Origin: Methylobacterium pseudosasicola
GTDB lineage: Bacteria > Pseudomonadota > Alphaproteobacteria > Rhizobiales > Beijerinckiaceae
NCBI RefSeq assembly: GCF_900114535.1
Contig: NZ_FOTK01000015.1
Location: 62,001 to 126,000, forward strand
DNA length: 64,000 nucleotides
Direction of reading: 5' to 3'
Positions 20,351 through 28,748 of this stretch are shown piece after piece (positions within the stretch are counted from its first letter, which is position 1; the number at the start of each line of letters is the position of its first letter). The position numbers were made by a program, and so were the translations under genes. Below the pieces are notes generated by a model. The model saw only the letters and a program-made list of their open reading frames with translations, ran no database searches and was not told the DNA's origin.

Positions 20351-20860
20351 TCACGAGCGGGTCTCTACACACCGGGATCGCGGGACGCAAGACCCTGAAT
20401 CGCGCGATCGACGCGGTTCGTGAAGGCGCCCCCTCTGCGGCCTGCCTGGCGAGGTGGTTTGCCGGCGCTCAACCCGCAGGGGTGTTGCTCTGGTGCAACA
20501 TTTGGTTCGCGGTCGGGGCTTGGTGCCCCTGGAGGCGTCACAGTTCCAGCCCGTCGGCCTCGGTCGGTCCCGGATCGCCCTCCCGGTCGCCGCCCGCGTG
20601 GCGCGATCCTGGCGTGCCTCGTCCGAGCCGGTCGGATCGCGCCGCGAAGGTCAGGTTTGCTGCCGCTGAGACGTTGCGACGATCGAAGATTTTTTCGCGA
20701 TCTTTGTAATCATATTCCACATTTATTCCAAGAAAGTACAGCGATAAACGTGTAGTCTGAAATCTATGCCACTCGTGTTTGCCGGCTATATTTAACACGG
20801 ACGCAAGCGTTGCTATATTAGATCGTTCCATCGATTCGCCCGGAAACCGGTCTCCTTCTC
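20351..20860. other. Intergenic region upstream of the first chemoreceptor
   Basis: No convincing gene. The right half (about 20690-20830) is markedly AT-richer than the surroundings and carries two CTATAT hexamers (20787-20792 and 20814-20819), the alphaproteobacterial -10 type, but no matching -35 at good spacing. It probably holds the receptor promoter. A minus-strand open frame at 20538-20831 has no convincing features. Confidence 0.4.
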
Positions 20861-22540
20861 ATGCGCATCTCTCTCGGCCTTAAGCTGGCCGCGGTCGTCG
20901 GCCTGCTCGGCTTCGTGGCGGTCGGCATTTCGGCCTTCGCCGTGCGGCAATCGTTGTGGGAGCAGGAGCGCGCGGCTGCCACGGACAAGATCTGGAACGC
21001 CGGCCTCCAGGCGGGCGCCCTGGGTCAGGCGATCGAGCACGCGGTTGTGCAGGCCACGGCGCTCTACACCGCCGAGGACACCACGGAGGCGCGCACGCGC
21101 CTGTCGGCGCTTCACGACGCCCTGGCGGCGGTGGAACAGGTCCGGGTGCCGTTCCTGGAAGCGATGGAGGATCAGCTGCCGCCGGAGCGGCGCCGCCGGT
21201 TCGACCTTTTCGTGAAGGAATTCATCGCCTACCAGACCGACACGGCCGAGCTCGGCCTGACGATCTCGCCCAAGGCCGCGCTGATCCAGGCCACCGACGA
21301 GGCCACGGTGAAGAACCGCGAGCACATGGTCACGGAGATCGGCGTGCTCGGCCGCGAGGTACTCGCGCGTCTCAACGAGCGGCGCGCCGCCGACGCCGCG
21401 GATCGCCGCCAGGCCCGCCTGGCGCTGATCGTCGTACCGGCCATCGCGCTCGCCCTAGGACTGCTCGCGGCGATCTGGATCATCTTCACCCAGGTCCGGC
21501 GGCCCCTCGACCGTCTCAAGACCAGCATGACGGCCCTGGCCGCCAACGATCTCGGCCGCACCATCCCGTTCACCCAGCGCCGGGACGAGATCGGCGAGAT
21601 GGCCGCCGCCATCGCGGGTTTCCAGACCGCCCTGCTTGAGAAGCGCGGGCTCGACGCCGAGGCGCAGGCACGTCGCGACCGCGACCGCGTCCGGGCGGAG
21701 CAACTGGCCGCGGCGACCCGCGCCTTCGAGGGCGAGACGCATCGCGCGGTGGCGGACCTCGCCGGATCGGCGGAATCGATGCAGGAGGCGGCCGCGACGC
21801 TCACCGGCACCGCCGGAGACATGGCGGCCCGGGCCTCCGTGGTGGCGGGCGCTTCGAGCCAGACCGCCGACATCGTCGACAGCATCGCCGGCGCCGCCGA
21901 GGAATTCGCCGCCTCCGCCCGAGAGATCGAGGAGCGGGTGCGGCACACGAGTGAGATCGCGGCGACAGCCCTCACCGATACCAAGCAGCTGGAATTCACG
22001 GTCTCCACCCTGTCGCAGGCGGCCGCGGAGATCGATGCGGTCGTCACCTTGATCCGCACGGTGGCCGAGCAGACCAACCTGCTCGCCCTCAACGCTACGA
22101 TCGAGGCCGCCCGAGCCGGGGCCGCAGGACGCGGCTTCGCCGTGGTGGCCGCGGAGGTGAAGGCGCTCGCCGGCCAGACGGCGCTCGCCACCGACCGCAT
22201 CACCGGGCAGGTCGGGTCGATCCAGGGGGCCGCCTCCAACACGGTCAGTGCCATCGCGTCGATCGGCGAGACCATCGCCCGGATGAGCGTCATCGCCTCC
22301 GAGGTGGCGCAGGCCGCGGATCAGCAGGGCGCCGCCAGCCAGGAAATCGCCCGGGCCATCGCGGGTGCGGCGGCGGATTCCCACAAGGTCTCGGAGAGCG
22401 TCGGGGGCGTGCGCGCGGCGGCGGCCTCCAACGAGGTCCAGGCCGAGCAGGTCCGGGGTAGCGCCTCCCGGGTGAGCACCGGGACCCGGACTCTGCAAGA
22501 GGCGATCGAGACCTTCCTGGGGCAGGTGCACGCCGCCTGA
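20861..22540 (+). CDS. Methyl-accepting chemotaxis protein (first of a tandem pair)
   Basis: A 559-residue transmembrane chemoreceptor. TM1 lies at about residues 8-27 ([19 protein letters not shown]), then a helical periplasmic sensor of about 160 residues and TM2 near 187-208 ([19 protein letters not shown]). A HAMP domain follows, then the MA signalling domain with the conserved hairpin tip around [20 protein letters not shown]. By family it relays ligand occupancy to CheA/CheW; the ligand is unknown. No C-terminal CheR/CheB pentapeptide is seen (it ends GQVHAA). The sensor half is nearly identical to the next receptor (23400-25088). Confidence 0.95.
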   Translation: MRISLGLKLAAVVGLLGFVAVGISAFAVRQSLWEQERAAATDKIWNAGLQAGALGQAIEHAVVQATALYTAEDTTEARTRLSALHDALAAVEQVRVPFLEAMEDQLPPERRRRFDLFVKEFIAYQTDTAELGLTISPKAALIQATDEATVKNREHMVTEIGVLGREVLARLNERRAADAADRRQARLALIVVPAIALALGLLAAIWIIFTQVRRPLDRLKTSMTALAANDLGRTIPFTQRRDEIGEMAAAIAGFQTALLEKRGLDAEAQARRDRDRVRAEQLAAATRAFEGETHRAVADLAGSAESMQEAAATLTGTAGDMAARASVVAGASSQTADIVDSIAGAAEEFAASAREIEERVRHTSEIAATALTDTKQLEFTVSTLSQAAAEIDAVVTLIRTVAEQTNLLALNATIEAARAGAAGRGFAVVAAEVKALAGQTALATDRITGQVGSIQGAASNTVSAIASIGETIARMSVIASEVAQAADQQGAASQEIARAIAGAAADSHKVSESVGGVRAAAASNEVQAEQVRGSASRVSTGTRTLQEAIETFLGQVHAA

Positions 22541-23399
22541 GGCGCATCGCTGCGTCTCGACGCGGTCGAGGATGGGGCGAGCGCGTTTCGGCGCGCGCTG
22601 GACCCGTTCCCGGCCGCGTCACGATCGGGAACAGGTCCAAGCTTTTGATGTTACTGGGCCTCTGATGTGGCCCGCTCGCCGTCGCCGAACCGGCATCCGC
22701 TTCGGCGACGCGCGCTTAAGCCGATATGGCCGAGCGGCCCTCCTTCTTCGACGCCGCCCTGTCAGGCACCGCTCCGGCCACCCGGTGCGCAGGCCGATCC
22801 CGGTCGCCTCCGCCGGTGAGCGGGCCACGCTGCTCAATCCTTCGGCCGCGCCTCATCCCGATAGCAATATCCCGGAACGCGAAACTCAAAGGCGTAGGGC
22901 GCGGATGTTGCCGGTTCCGCATTCCAATTCGGCGTCTGTTGTTTGACCGTTCGCAGAAATGGCGATGGTCAATATTGTAAAGCAACGCGCATTAAAATTC
23001 AGCGGATATTTATCAACGCAATCCCCAAATATTGACAACTTTTGCGTGTATTGACGGGGAAAGGTTTGTAGCGTTATCTCTATAGGCGTGCTGAAATCAG
23101 CCTAGCCGACCTGACTTTCCTACCCATGTCTACATTGTCGATCGCAAGTCCGACGGAGTTATCCCGTCATCGCTGCCCGCGCCATGCCAAGCGGGCTCAG
23201 GCGTCGTCCTGCGGATAGCCGATCCGCATCGTCTCGGATGATCCGCGTTCGACGGACGCCCTCTCGAGCGTCTGAGGCTCGGACGCGCTTCCCTACGCAC
23301 CCCCGGATCGTCCCGGGATCGCATACGCACCCATCGATACATTGCATTGCGACGGCGTCATCGCGCGTCGGTACGATTGAGAAGGATCCCGTATTTCAG
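22541..23399. other. Intergenic region between the tandem chemoreceptors
   Basis: About 860 bases with no gene I can support. Composition drops to AT-rich around 22960-23090, where the candidate promoter at 23051-23079 lies, and rises again before the second receptor. The frame of the second receptor is open back to 23184, but that extra N-terminus is Arg/Ser-rich and lacks similarity to its paralogue, so it is taken as 5' leader. Confidence 0.5.
23051..23079 (+). promoter_or_regulatory. Candidate sigma-70 promoter of the second chemoreceptor
   Basis: TTGACG (23051-23056) and TTATCT (23074-23079) are separated by exactly 17 bases, within an AT-rich patch and upstream of the receptor ATG at 23400. 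A start near 23086 would give a leader of about 310 nt. The boxes are visible; their use is inferred. Confidence 0.35.
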
Positions 23400-25088
23400 A
23401 TGCGCAATTCTTTCGGTTTCAAGCTAGCGGCGGTCGTCGGCCTGCTGGGCTTCGTCGCGGTCGGCATTTCGGCCTTCGCCGTGCGTCAGTCGCTGTGGGA
23501 GCAGGAGCGCGCCGCCGCCACAGACCGAATCTGGAACGCCGGCCTCCAGGCCGGTGCGCTCGGCCAGGCGATCGAGCACGCGGTCGTGCAGGCCACGGCG
23601 CTCTACACCGCCGCAGACACCAACGAGGCGCGCACGCGCCTCTCCACCTTGCAGGAGGCTCTGGCGGCGGTGGAGCAGGTCCGGGGGCCGTTCCTGGAGG
23701 CGATGGAGCATCACCTGGCGCCGGAGCGCCGGCGCAAGTTCGATCTGTTCGTGAAGGAGTTCGTCGCCTACCAGACCGAGACGGCGGAGCTCGGCCTGAC
23801 CATCTCGCCGAAGGCTGCCCTGATCCAGGCCACCGACGAGGCGACGGTGAAGAACCGCGAGCGCATGATCGCGGAGATCGGCTCGCTCGGCCGCGAGGTG
23901 CTGGGCCGCCTCAACGATCAGCGCGCGGTCGCGACCTTGGAGCAGAGCCGGGCGATCATCGCGTTGATCGTGGTGCCGGCGGTGGCGCTCGCCCTCGGGC
24001 TGCTCGCCGCGATCTGGATCATCGTCGCACAGGTCCAGCGGCCCTTGGCCAGGCTGAAATCCGCGATGCAGGCCCTGGCGGCCGATCGGCTCGACAACGT
24101 GGTCCCGTTCACCGACCGGCAGGACGCGATCGGCCAGATGGCCCACACCATCGCGGCGTTCCAGGGTGCGATGATCGAGAAGCGCACCCTCGACGGCGAC
24201 GCGCGGGCTCGCACCGCGCGGGACCTCGTCCGGGCCGAGCGGATGGCCGCGGCGACCCGGGCCTTCGAGAGCGAGACGCATCGGACCGTGGCGGATCTCG
24301 CCGCCTTGGCGGAAGCCATGCAGGCCTCGGCCGACGCGCTCTCCGGCCTTGCCGGCGAGACGACCGCACAGGTGGCCGTCGCCGCGGAGGCGTCCGACCA
24401 GACCGCCGGCGTCGTCGTCAGCATCGCCAGCGCCGCCGAGGAGCTGTCGGTCGCGGCCCGGGAGATCGAGAACCAGGTCCGGCATACGAGCACGATCGCC
24501 TCGACGGCGCTCTCCGACACGCAGGGGCTGGTGGCGACGGTGACGACCCTGTCGCAGGCGGCCGACGAGGCTGGGACCGTGATCGCGCTGATCCGCGCTG
24601 TGGCCGCACAGACCAACATGCTGGCCCTTAACGCCACGATCGAGGCGGCACGGGCCGGAGCTGCGGGACGCGGCTTCGCCGTGGTCGCCACCGAGGTCAA
24701 GGATCTGGCGGCGCAGACCGCGCAGGCGACCGACCGCATCGCCCATCACATCGGGGCGATCCAGGCGGCGGCCGCCGACACGGTCGGGGCGATCGGGTCG
24801 ATCGGCACGGTGGGGCAGACGATCGCGCAGATGAGCTCCATCGCCTCCGAGGTCGCGGTCGCGGCCGACCAGCAGGGGCAGTCGAGCCAGGTGATCGCCC
24901 GCGCGATCACCAGCGCGGCGCTGGAATCCCGCAAGGTCTCGGACAGCGTGGCGGGCGTGCGCGCCACCGCGGCCTCGAACGAGCAGCAGGCGGCGCATGT
25001 CCGACAGAGCGCCCTGCAGGTGAATGCCGGGACACACAGCCTGCAGCGGGCGATCGAGACGTTTCTGGCTCAGGTCGCGGCGGCCTGA
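23400..25088 (+). CDS. Methyl-accepting chemotaxis protein (second of a tandem pair)
   Basis: A 562-residue receptor with the same architecture as its neighbour: TM1 at about 8-27, helical sensor, TM2 near 187-208, HAMP and MA domain with the tip around [20 protein letters not shown]. The start at 23400 ([14 protein letters not shown]) aligns with the first residue of the paralogue, so the upstream extension is rejected. The sensor is nearly identical between the two, while the signalling halves differ more. It has a 3-residue insertion in the C-terminal helix ([12 protein letters not shown] against SIGETIARM), not a heptad multiple. No C-terminal CheR pentapeptide. Confidence 0.95.
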   Translation: MRNSFGFKLAAVVGLLGFVAVGISAFAVRQSLWEQERAAATDRIWNAGLQAGALGQAIEHAVVQATALYTAADTNEARTRLSTLQEALAAVEQVRGPFLEAMEHHLAPERRRKFDLFVKEFVAYQTETAELGLTISPKAALIQATDEATVKNRERMIAEIGSLGREVLGRLNDQRAVATLEQSRAIIALIVVPAVALALGLLAAIWIIVAQVQRPLARLKSAMQALAADRLDNVVPFTDRQDAIGQMAHTIAAFQGAMIEKRTLDGDARARTARDLVRAERMAAATRAFESETHRTVADLAALAEAMQASADALSGLAGETTAQVAVAAEASDQTAGVVVSIASAAEELSVAAREIENQVRHTSTIASTALSDTQGLVATVTTLSQAADEAGTVIALIRAVAAQTNMLALNATIEAARAGAAGRGFAVVATEVKDLAAQTAQATDRIAHHIGAIQAAAADTVGAIGSIGTVGQTIAQMSSIASEVAVAADQQGQSSQVIARAITSAALESRKVSDSVAGVRATAASNEQQAAHVRQSALQVNAGTHSLQRAIETFLAQVAAA

Positions 25089-25257
25089 TCCGGAGGCCGG
25101 GTCGATCGCTCGGCTAGGTATGCTGCGCCGTCATGGCGAGCGCCGCCAAGCACCTAAGCAGCTGCGCGTCCAGCCGGCGCGCCTGGCGAATCAGGACGTG
25201 TATACGCGAGAGCGAGGGGTGTCGCCGGGCACGCCGGATCCGGGATGAGCGGAGTGA

Positions 25258-25362
25258 TCATGGCCGCCGATCGGCCCACCGGGCATATCGGATCGCGCCG
25301 AAGCCGAGAGCGAGGGCCGCGACCGGCGCAATCAGCAGGGCGATGATATCAAGGTACGGCAT
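25258..25362 (-). CDS. 34-residue single-span membrane microprotein
   Basis: A 34-residue ORF: a hydrophobic helix (IIALLIAPVAALALGFGAIR) and a basic tail (YARWADRRP), the orientation rule of an inner-membrane protein. Its ATG overlaps the stop of the upstream 88-residue gene in a TGATG arrangement, which argues strongly for translational coupling. No family recognised. Confidence 0.6.
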   Translation of the reverse strand: MPYLDIIALLIAPVAALALGFGAIRYARWADRRP

Positions 25363-25628
25363 CACACCAGCTCCCGGAGGTACCTGCGCGCAGCAATATG
25401 TAGGGACACGCTCGCGGCGGAGCAAACAAGGGAAATGCCGATCACGACCCACACAGGAACGCTCGGCGTTCCGGCCGCGTAGAGGACAGCAAAAATAGGG
25501 GCCAGGCCGCCGATGCCGAAAACGGAGCCTGCGACCGTGTTGACGTAGGAAGCCGTAAGCTTGGCGCGCTCGTTCGCCACAACTTTTCTGCGCTCTTCGG
25601 CTTTCTTTTCGGCTTCAAGCAAGCTCAT
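25362..25628 (-). CDS. Small membrane protein, 88 residues, unknown function
   Basis: An 88-residue protein with an N-terminal charged helix (MSLLEAEKKAEERRKVVANE), then two hydrophobic segments (VFGIGGLAPIFAVLYAAG and VPVWVVIGISLVCSAASVSL) and a short basic tail. It reads as a two-span inner-membrane protein with a cytoplasmic coiled N-terminus. Codon use is less GC-rich than neighbouring core genes. It precedes the 34-residue microprotein with a TGATG overlap. It lies in a low-GC island that also contains a recombinase relic. Function unknown. Confidence 0.7.
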   Translation of the reverse strand: MSLLEAEKKAEERRKVVANERAKLTASYVNTVAGSVFGIGGLAPIFAVLYAAGTPSVPVWVVIGISLVCSAASVSLHIAARRYLRELV

Positions 25629-25652
25629 GGCAAATTGAGTTCTTCGGATCGT

Positions 25653-25892
25653 CTAGAAATCTTTCTTCGGCAATGCCCGTTCCTTCGTCTGCCTCAAGTT
25701 GTTCTCCGATTCAATGAGGCACCATAGAATAAATTTATCTTTTCCGCAGTGAATGTCTGTAATCAGAGGGAATTGTGTGTGTTTTAAAAAATATTTATAT
25801 TTATCCGGCCATATCGCAATATAAATTGAGATATTATTTCCAGTAAATAATAATTTCGGAAATAATACTCCAAGACTTGCCTTTTTCAGCAT
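25653..25892 (-). CDS. Hypothetical ORF in a low-GC island, 79 residues
   Basis: A 79-residue frame with Lys/Ile/Asn-rich composition (IYIAIWPDKYKYFLKHTQF), very unlike the rest of the window. The underlying DNA at 25741-25860 is about 29% G+C by my count against roughly 70% elsewhere. It has an ATG, but no strong Shine-Dalgarno and no recognised domain. It may be a foreign gene or a fortuitous frame in AT-rich DNA, where stops should be frequent, so the open frame is mildly informative. Confidence 0.3.
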   Translation of the reverse strand: MLKKASLGVLFPKLLFTGNNISIYIAIWPDKYKYFLKHTQFPLITDIHCGKDKFILWCLIESENNLRQTKERALPKKDF

Positions 25893-26165
25893 CGGCGATG
25901 CGGTCAGCGTGTCTCGGATGTGGCGCGCATGGAAGGAGCCGATGTCAAACTCGAGGGCGGTTCATTTCAGTCACGCAGGCCAAGACCGGTACGAAGCTGG
26001 ACCTCCCGCCGCATGACGATCTGTTCGACACGCTGGCTGCCGAGCCCCGTGGGCCGACGCTCATCTTTACACGGCGCTCGGCGACAACATGGCGGATGCC
26101 ATCGAGGCGGCCGGGCTGTCGGATGAATGTGTCACCCACGGGCTGCGGAAAGCGGCAGCTCGACA
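25891..26165 (+). pseudogene. Decayed tyrosine recombinase (phage-type integrase) fragment
   Basis: Recognisable pieces of an integrase C-terminal domain occur in different frames. One frame reads VTQAKTGTKLDLPPHDDLFD then AEPRGPTLIFT, the strand region before the active-site helices. A second, from about 26089, reads MADAIEAAGLSDECVTHGLR then KAAAR, which contains the His-x-x-Arg active-site box (HGLRK). Similarity ends abruptly after that; the catalytic Tyr region is missing. At least one frameshift (near 26080) and truncations at both ends make it non-functional. It lies about 110 bases from tRNA-Cys, a typical integration target. Confidence 0.75.
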
Positions 26166-26272
26166 ACCATATGCATGCCAAGTCCGGGCGGCCCAGGGTT
26201 CCAGCCTGAAGCGGCAAAGAACCCTCATCACAGGCACGAAACGCCGTAATTTCAAGGATATTAGAGGGAATA

Positions 26273-26346
26273 TGGAGGCCTCGCCCGGAATCGAACCGGG
26301 GTGCAAGGATTTGCAGTCCTCTGCGTAACCACTCCGCCACGAGGCC
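26273..26346 (-). tRNA. tRNA-Cys (GCA)
   Basis: The minus strand gives a complete cloverleaf: acceptor GGCCTCG/CGAGGCC, D-arm GGCGGAGTGGTTACGC, anticodon loop CTGCAAA with anticodon GCA, T-arm CCCGGTTCGATTCCGGG, discriminator T and encoded CCA. The 5' end is at 26346. The gene is intact although an integrase relic lies just past its 3' end. Confidence 0.97.
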
Positions 26347-26511
26347 CCTCGTCGCGACGCCGCGGCGTCGCCCTCGGAGCCTGACGGCCGGCTCCGGGTG
26401 GGCGTCTCTAGCAGAGGTCGGTGGCGGCAGGCAACGGTCGCGATGCGGCTTCTGCGCGGGAATATGATCTGGGTCGGGGCCGTCAGGTGTTTCGGTCCGG
26501 CGCCGCGCGCC

Positions 26512-27369
26512 TCAGCTCTGCCAAACCCGGGGCATCGGCCGATCGCGATAGGAGGCCAGGACGCGGGCGACGAGGCCGCGGAGGGGGCCGACCGCATCCG
26601 ACAGGGCGCGGATGACGAGATGCCCGTTCCAGGCGCTCGCCGCCCCCTCAATTCCCGGCACGGCGGCTTCCTCCAAGAGGGCGCGGGCTTCTTCCAGGCG
26701 GCCTTCGGCGCCGTCGGAGACGTCGAGCAGGGTCGCGCAGGCCCGGGCGCCGCCGCCGATCGCCGGTCGCGTGAGAAGATCGAAGATCGGGCCATCGAGA
26801 CAAAAACTGTCGGCGTAGACGAGCCGCCCGGCCCGGCGAACGCGCCAGGCATCCGCGAACAGCCCGGCGCTGATCCGCTCGCCCCGGGCGGCGCGGCCGA
26901 AGGCCACGATCTCGACCGCGAGCAGGGTGGCGCCTTCGGCCAAGTCGGCCTCGAAGCGCCGCCGCACCCGGGCGCGATCGAACAGGATCGTCTCCTGCGG
27001 CAGCCAGGCCAGCCGGGCCCCCTCCCCCAGGGTGACGCGGTTCTCGATCCGGCTCACCGGCCCGTCCGAGCGATAAATTTTTTCCGCTGCCGTGGTGGTC
27101 AGCACGAGGTCCGCCCCCGGGGCGAGGTCGAGGGCGATCGTGAAGGCGTCGCCGCACGCGACCCCGCCGGCGGTGTTGACCAGCACGGCCTCCAGCGCCC
27201 CCTCCCCGCGGGGAAAGCGCAGCCGTGACGGGCCGGATTCGGCGAGATCGAGGATCCGGGTCGAGCCGACGCCGCCGACCGGCCCGGCGCGCAGGTGGAC
27301 ACGCCCGTCCGAGCGCTGCCGGGCCGGTGCCTCGGAGGGATCGGGAGTCTCGCCTCGGCCGCGCGCCAT
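26512..27369 (-). CDS. ureD: Urease accessory protein UreD
   Basis: A 285-residue UreD (UreH) chaperone, which with UreF and UreG delivers nickel to apo-urease. Family signatures include VLVNTAGGVACGDAF (near residue 63), TTTAAEKIYRS and WLPQETILFDRARVRRR. Length is usual. Its ATG overlaps the stop of the upstream arginase gene by one base (TGATG), so the two are one coupled unit, linking urea release to urease maturation. The structural genes ureABC and the other accessory genes are not in the window; the gene is followed only by tRNA-Cys and the island. Confidence 0.93.
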   Translation of the reverse strand: MARGRGETPDPSEAPARQRSDGRVHLRAGPVGGVGSTRILDLAESGPSRLRFPRGEGALEAVLVNTAGGVACGDAFTIALDLAPGADLVLTTTAAEKIYRSDGPVSRIENRVTLGEGARLAWLPQETILFDRARVRRRFEADLAEGATLLAVEIVAFGRAARGERISAGLFADAWRVRRAGRLVYADSFCLDGPIFDLLTRPAIGGGARACATLLDVSDGAEGRLEEARALLEEAAVPGIEGAASAWNGHLVIRALSDAVGPLRGLVARVLASYRDRPMPRVWQS

Positions 27370-28337
27370 CAGCGGCGGCCGGTCTGATCGCTCGATACCG
27401 CTTCGATCGCGGGGGTTGGCCGATCCAGGATCCGCCGGCCGAACAGGCTTGCCACCAACTCGACCAGAACCCGGGCGCTGCGCCCCCGATCGTCGAGGAA
27501 CGGGTTCAGCTCGACCACGTCGAGGGATCGGACGAGGCCGGAATCGTGCAGCATCTCCATGATCAGATGCGCCTCGCGGAAGGTCGCGCCGCCCGGGACG
27601 GTGGTGCCGACCCCGGGAGCGATCGACGGGTCGAGGAAATCCACATCGAGACTGACATGCAGATGCGCGCCCTCCCGCGCCACTCGGTCGAGCACCCGCC
27701 GCAGGGGGGCGACGACGCCGAATTCGTCGATGGTGCGCATGTCGGTGACGCCGACCCGGCGGGCGGTCACCAGGGCGCGCTCGCCGGCATCGATGGAGCG
27801 CAGGCCGAACAGGTGGACGTTCTCCGGCGGCAGCGGCGCGGGCACCGGCTCGGCGAACAGGCTCGGGAAGCCCGGCTCGCCGCAGAGCGCCGCCAGCGGC
27901 ATGCCGTGGACGTTGCCCGAGGGCGAGGTCTCCGGCGTGTTGAAATCGGCATGGGCGTCGAGCCAGAGCACGAAGAGCGGCCGGCCCTCCCGGGCGCAGT
28001 GGCGCATCGCCCCGTCCACCGAGCCGAGGGACAGGCTGTGGTCACCGCCGGCGGCGAGCGGCACCGTCCCTGCCGCGAAGGCGGCCTCCACCGCCCGGGA
28101 CAGGGCGCGGGTCCAGGCCGCGACGGCTTGCAGGCCGCGCCCGTCGGCCGGCCCGTCCGGCGCGACATCGCCGTGGTCGACGATGGTGTGGCCGAGATCC
28201 GACAGGGTCCGGACGAGCCCGGCCGTGCGCAAAGCCGCCGGCCCCATGAGCGCGCCGGGCTCGCTGGTGCCGACCTCGATCGGCGCCCCGATCAGCGCGA
28301 TCCGGCGCGCGTCCGCGCGGTTGGTCTCGCTCGTCAT
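27369..28337 (-). CDS. rocF: Arginase
   Basis: A 322-residue arginase, hydrolysing arginine to ornithine and urea with a binuclear Mn2+ centre. Metal ligands are seen in GGDHSLSLGS (His, about residue 99), WLDAHADFNTPE (Asp-x-His-x-Asp) and SLDVDFLDPSIAPG (Asp-x-Asp). The substrate-side motif SPSGNVHGMP is present. These features separate it from plain agmatinases, though ureohydrolase subfamilies are close and activity is not proven. It leads a two-gene operon with ureD, fitting arginine use as a nitrogen source. Confidence 0.93.
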   Translation of the reverse strand: MTSETNRADARRIALIGAPIEVGTSEPGALMGPAALRTAGLVRTLSDLGHTIVDHGDVAPDGPADGRGLQAVAAWTRALSRAVEAAFAAGTVPLAAGGDHSLSLGSVDGAMRHCAREGRPLFVLWLDAHADFNTPETSPSGNVHGMPLAALCGEPGFPSLFAEPVPAPLPPENVHLFGLRSIDAGERALVTARRVGVTDMRTIDEFGVVAPLRRVLDRVAREGAHLHVSLDVDFLDPSIAPGVGTTVPGGATFREAHLIMEMLHDSGLVRSLDVVELNPFLDDRGRSARVLVELVASLFGRRILDRPTPAIEAVSSDQTGRR

Positions 28338-28748
28338 CCGGTCCTCTGGGTCCAGGTGAAGGTTTTGGCGCTCGCCCGATGCTTAGGCGGACTCGGCGGA
28401 GCAGGCCAACGATTCGCATCCGCGCCGTCCGATCGCCAGCAAGCGCTGGGCCGCGCATTCATCGGTGGGACGGCGTCGGCTGGACGGGGCCGGAGTGGCG
28501 GGCCGGCATGGAGCTCATGCGCGCCGTATTGATTTTCGCGGGCGGTATTCATGCGAGACTGGCACGTCATCTAGAGCAATCCGCTCCGTTGTAAGGGCGC
28601 TGCTCCAGTAAATATTGGCGGATCTGACATTCGACTGGATCAATCTTTGCGCAATAAAATTATTAACTTCATATTCGTTTACCGGATTTTAGTGGCATTG
28701 CCCTAAGGTTGTGCGAGGTTGTCCATCTGAAGACGTTATAGGCCTGTC
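28338..28748. other. Divergent intergenic region, arginase / third chemoreceptor
   Basis: About 410 bases between divergent genes. The half near the receptor (28600-28720) is AT-rich and likely contains its promoter, but I cannot pick a convincing -35/-10 pair. No gene or RNA recognised. Confidence 0.4.

Noticed and set aside
20538..20831. Minus-strand 97-codon frame ahead of the first chemoreceptor
   Set aside because: Straddles an AT-rich promoter-like stretch and a GC-rich one; no Shine-Dalgarno or domain features.
23184..23399. N-terminal extension of the second chemoreceptor
   Set aside because: Arg/Ser-rich and unlike its paralogue, whose first residue aligns with the ATG at 23400.
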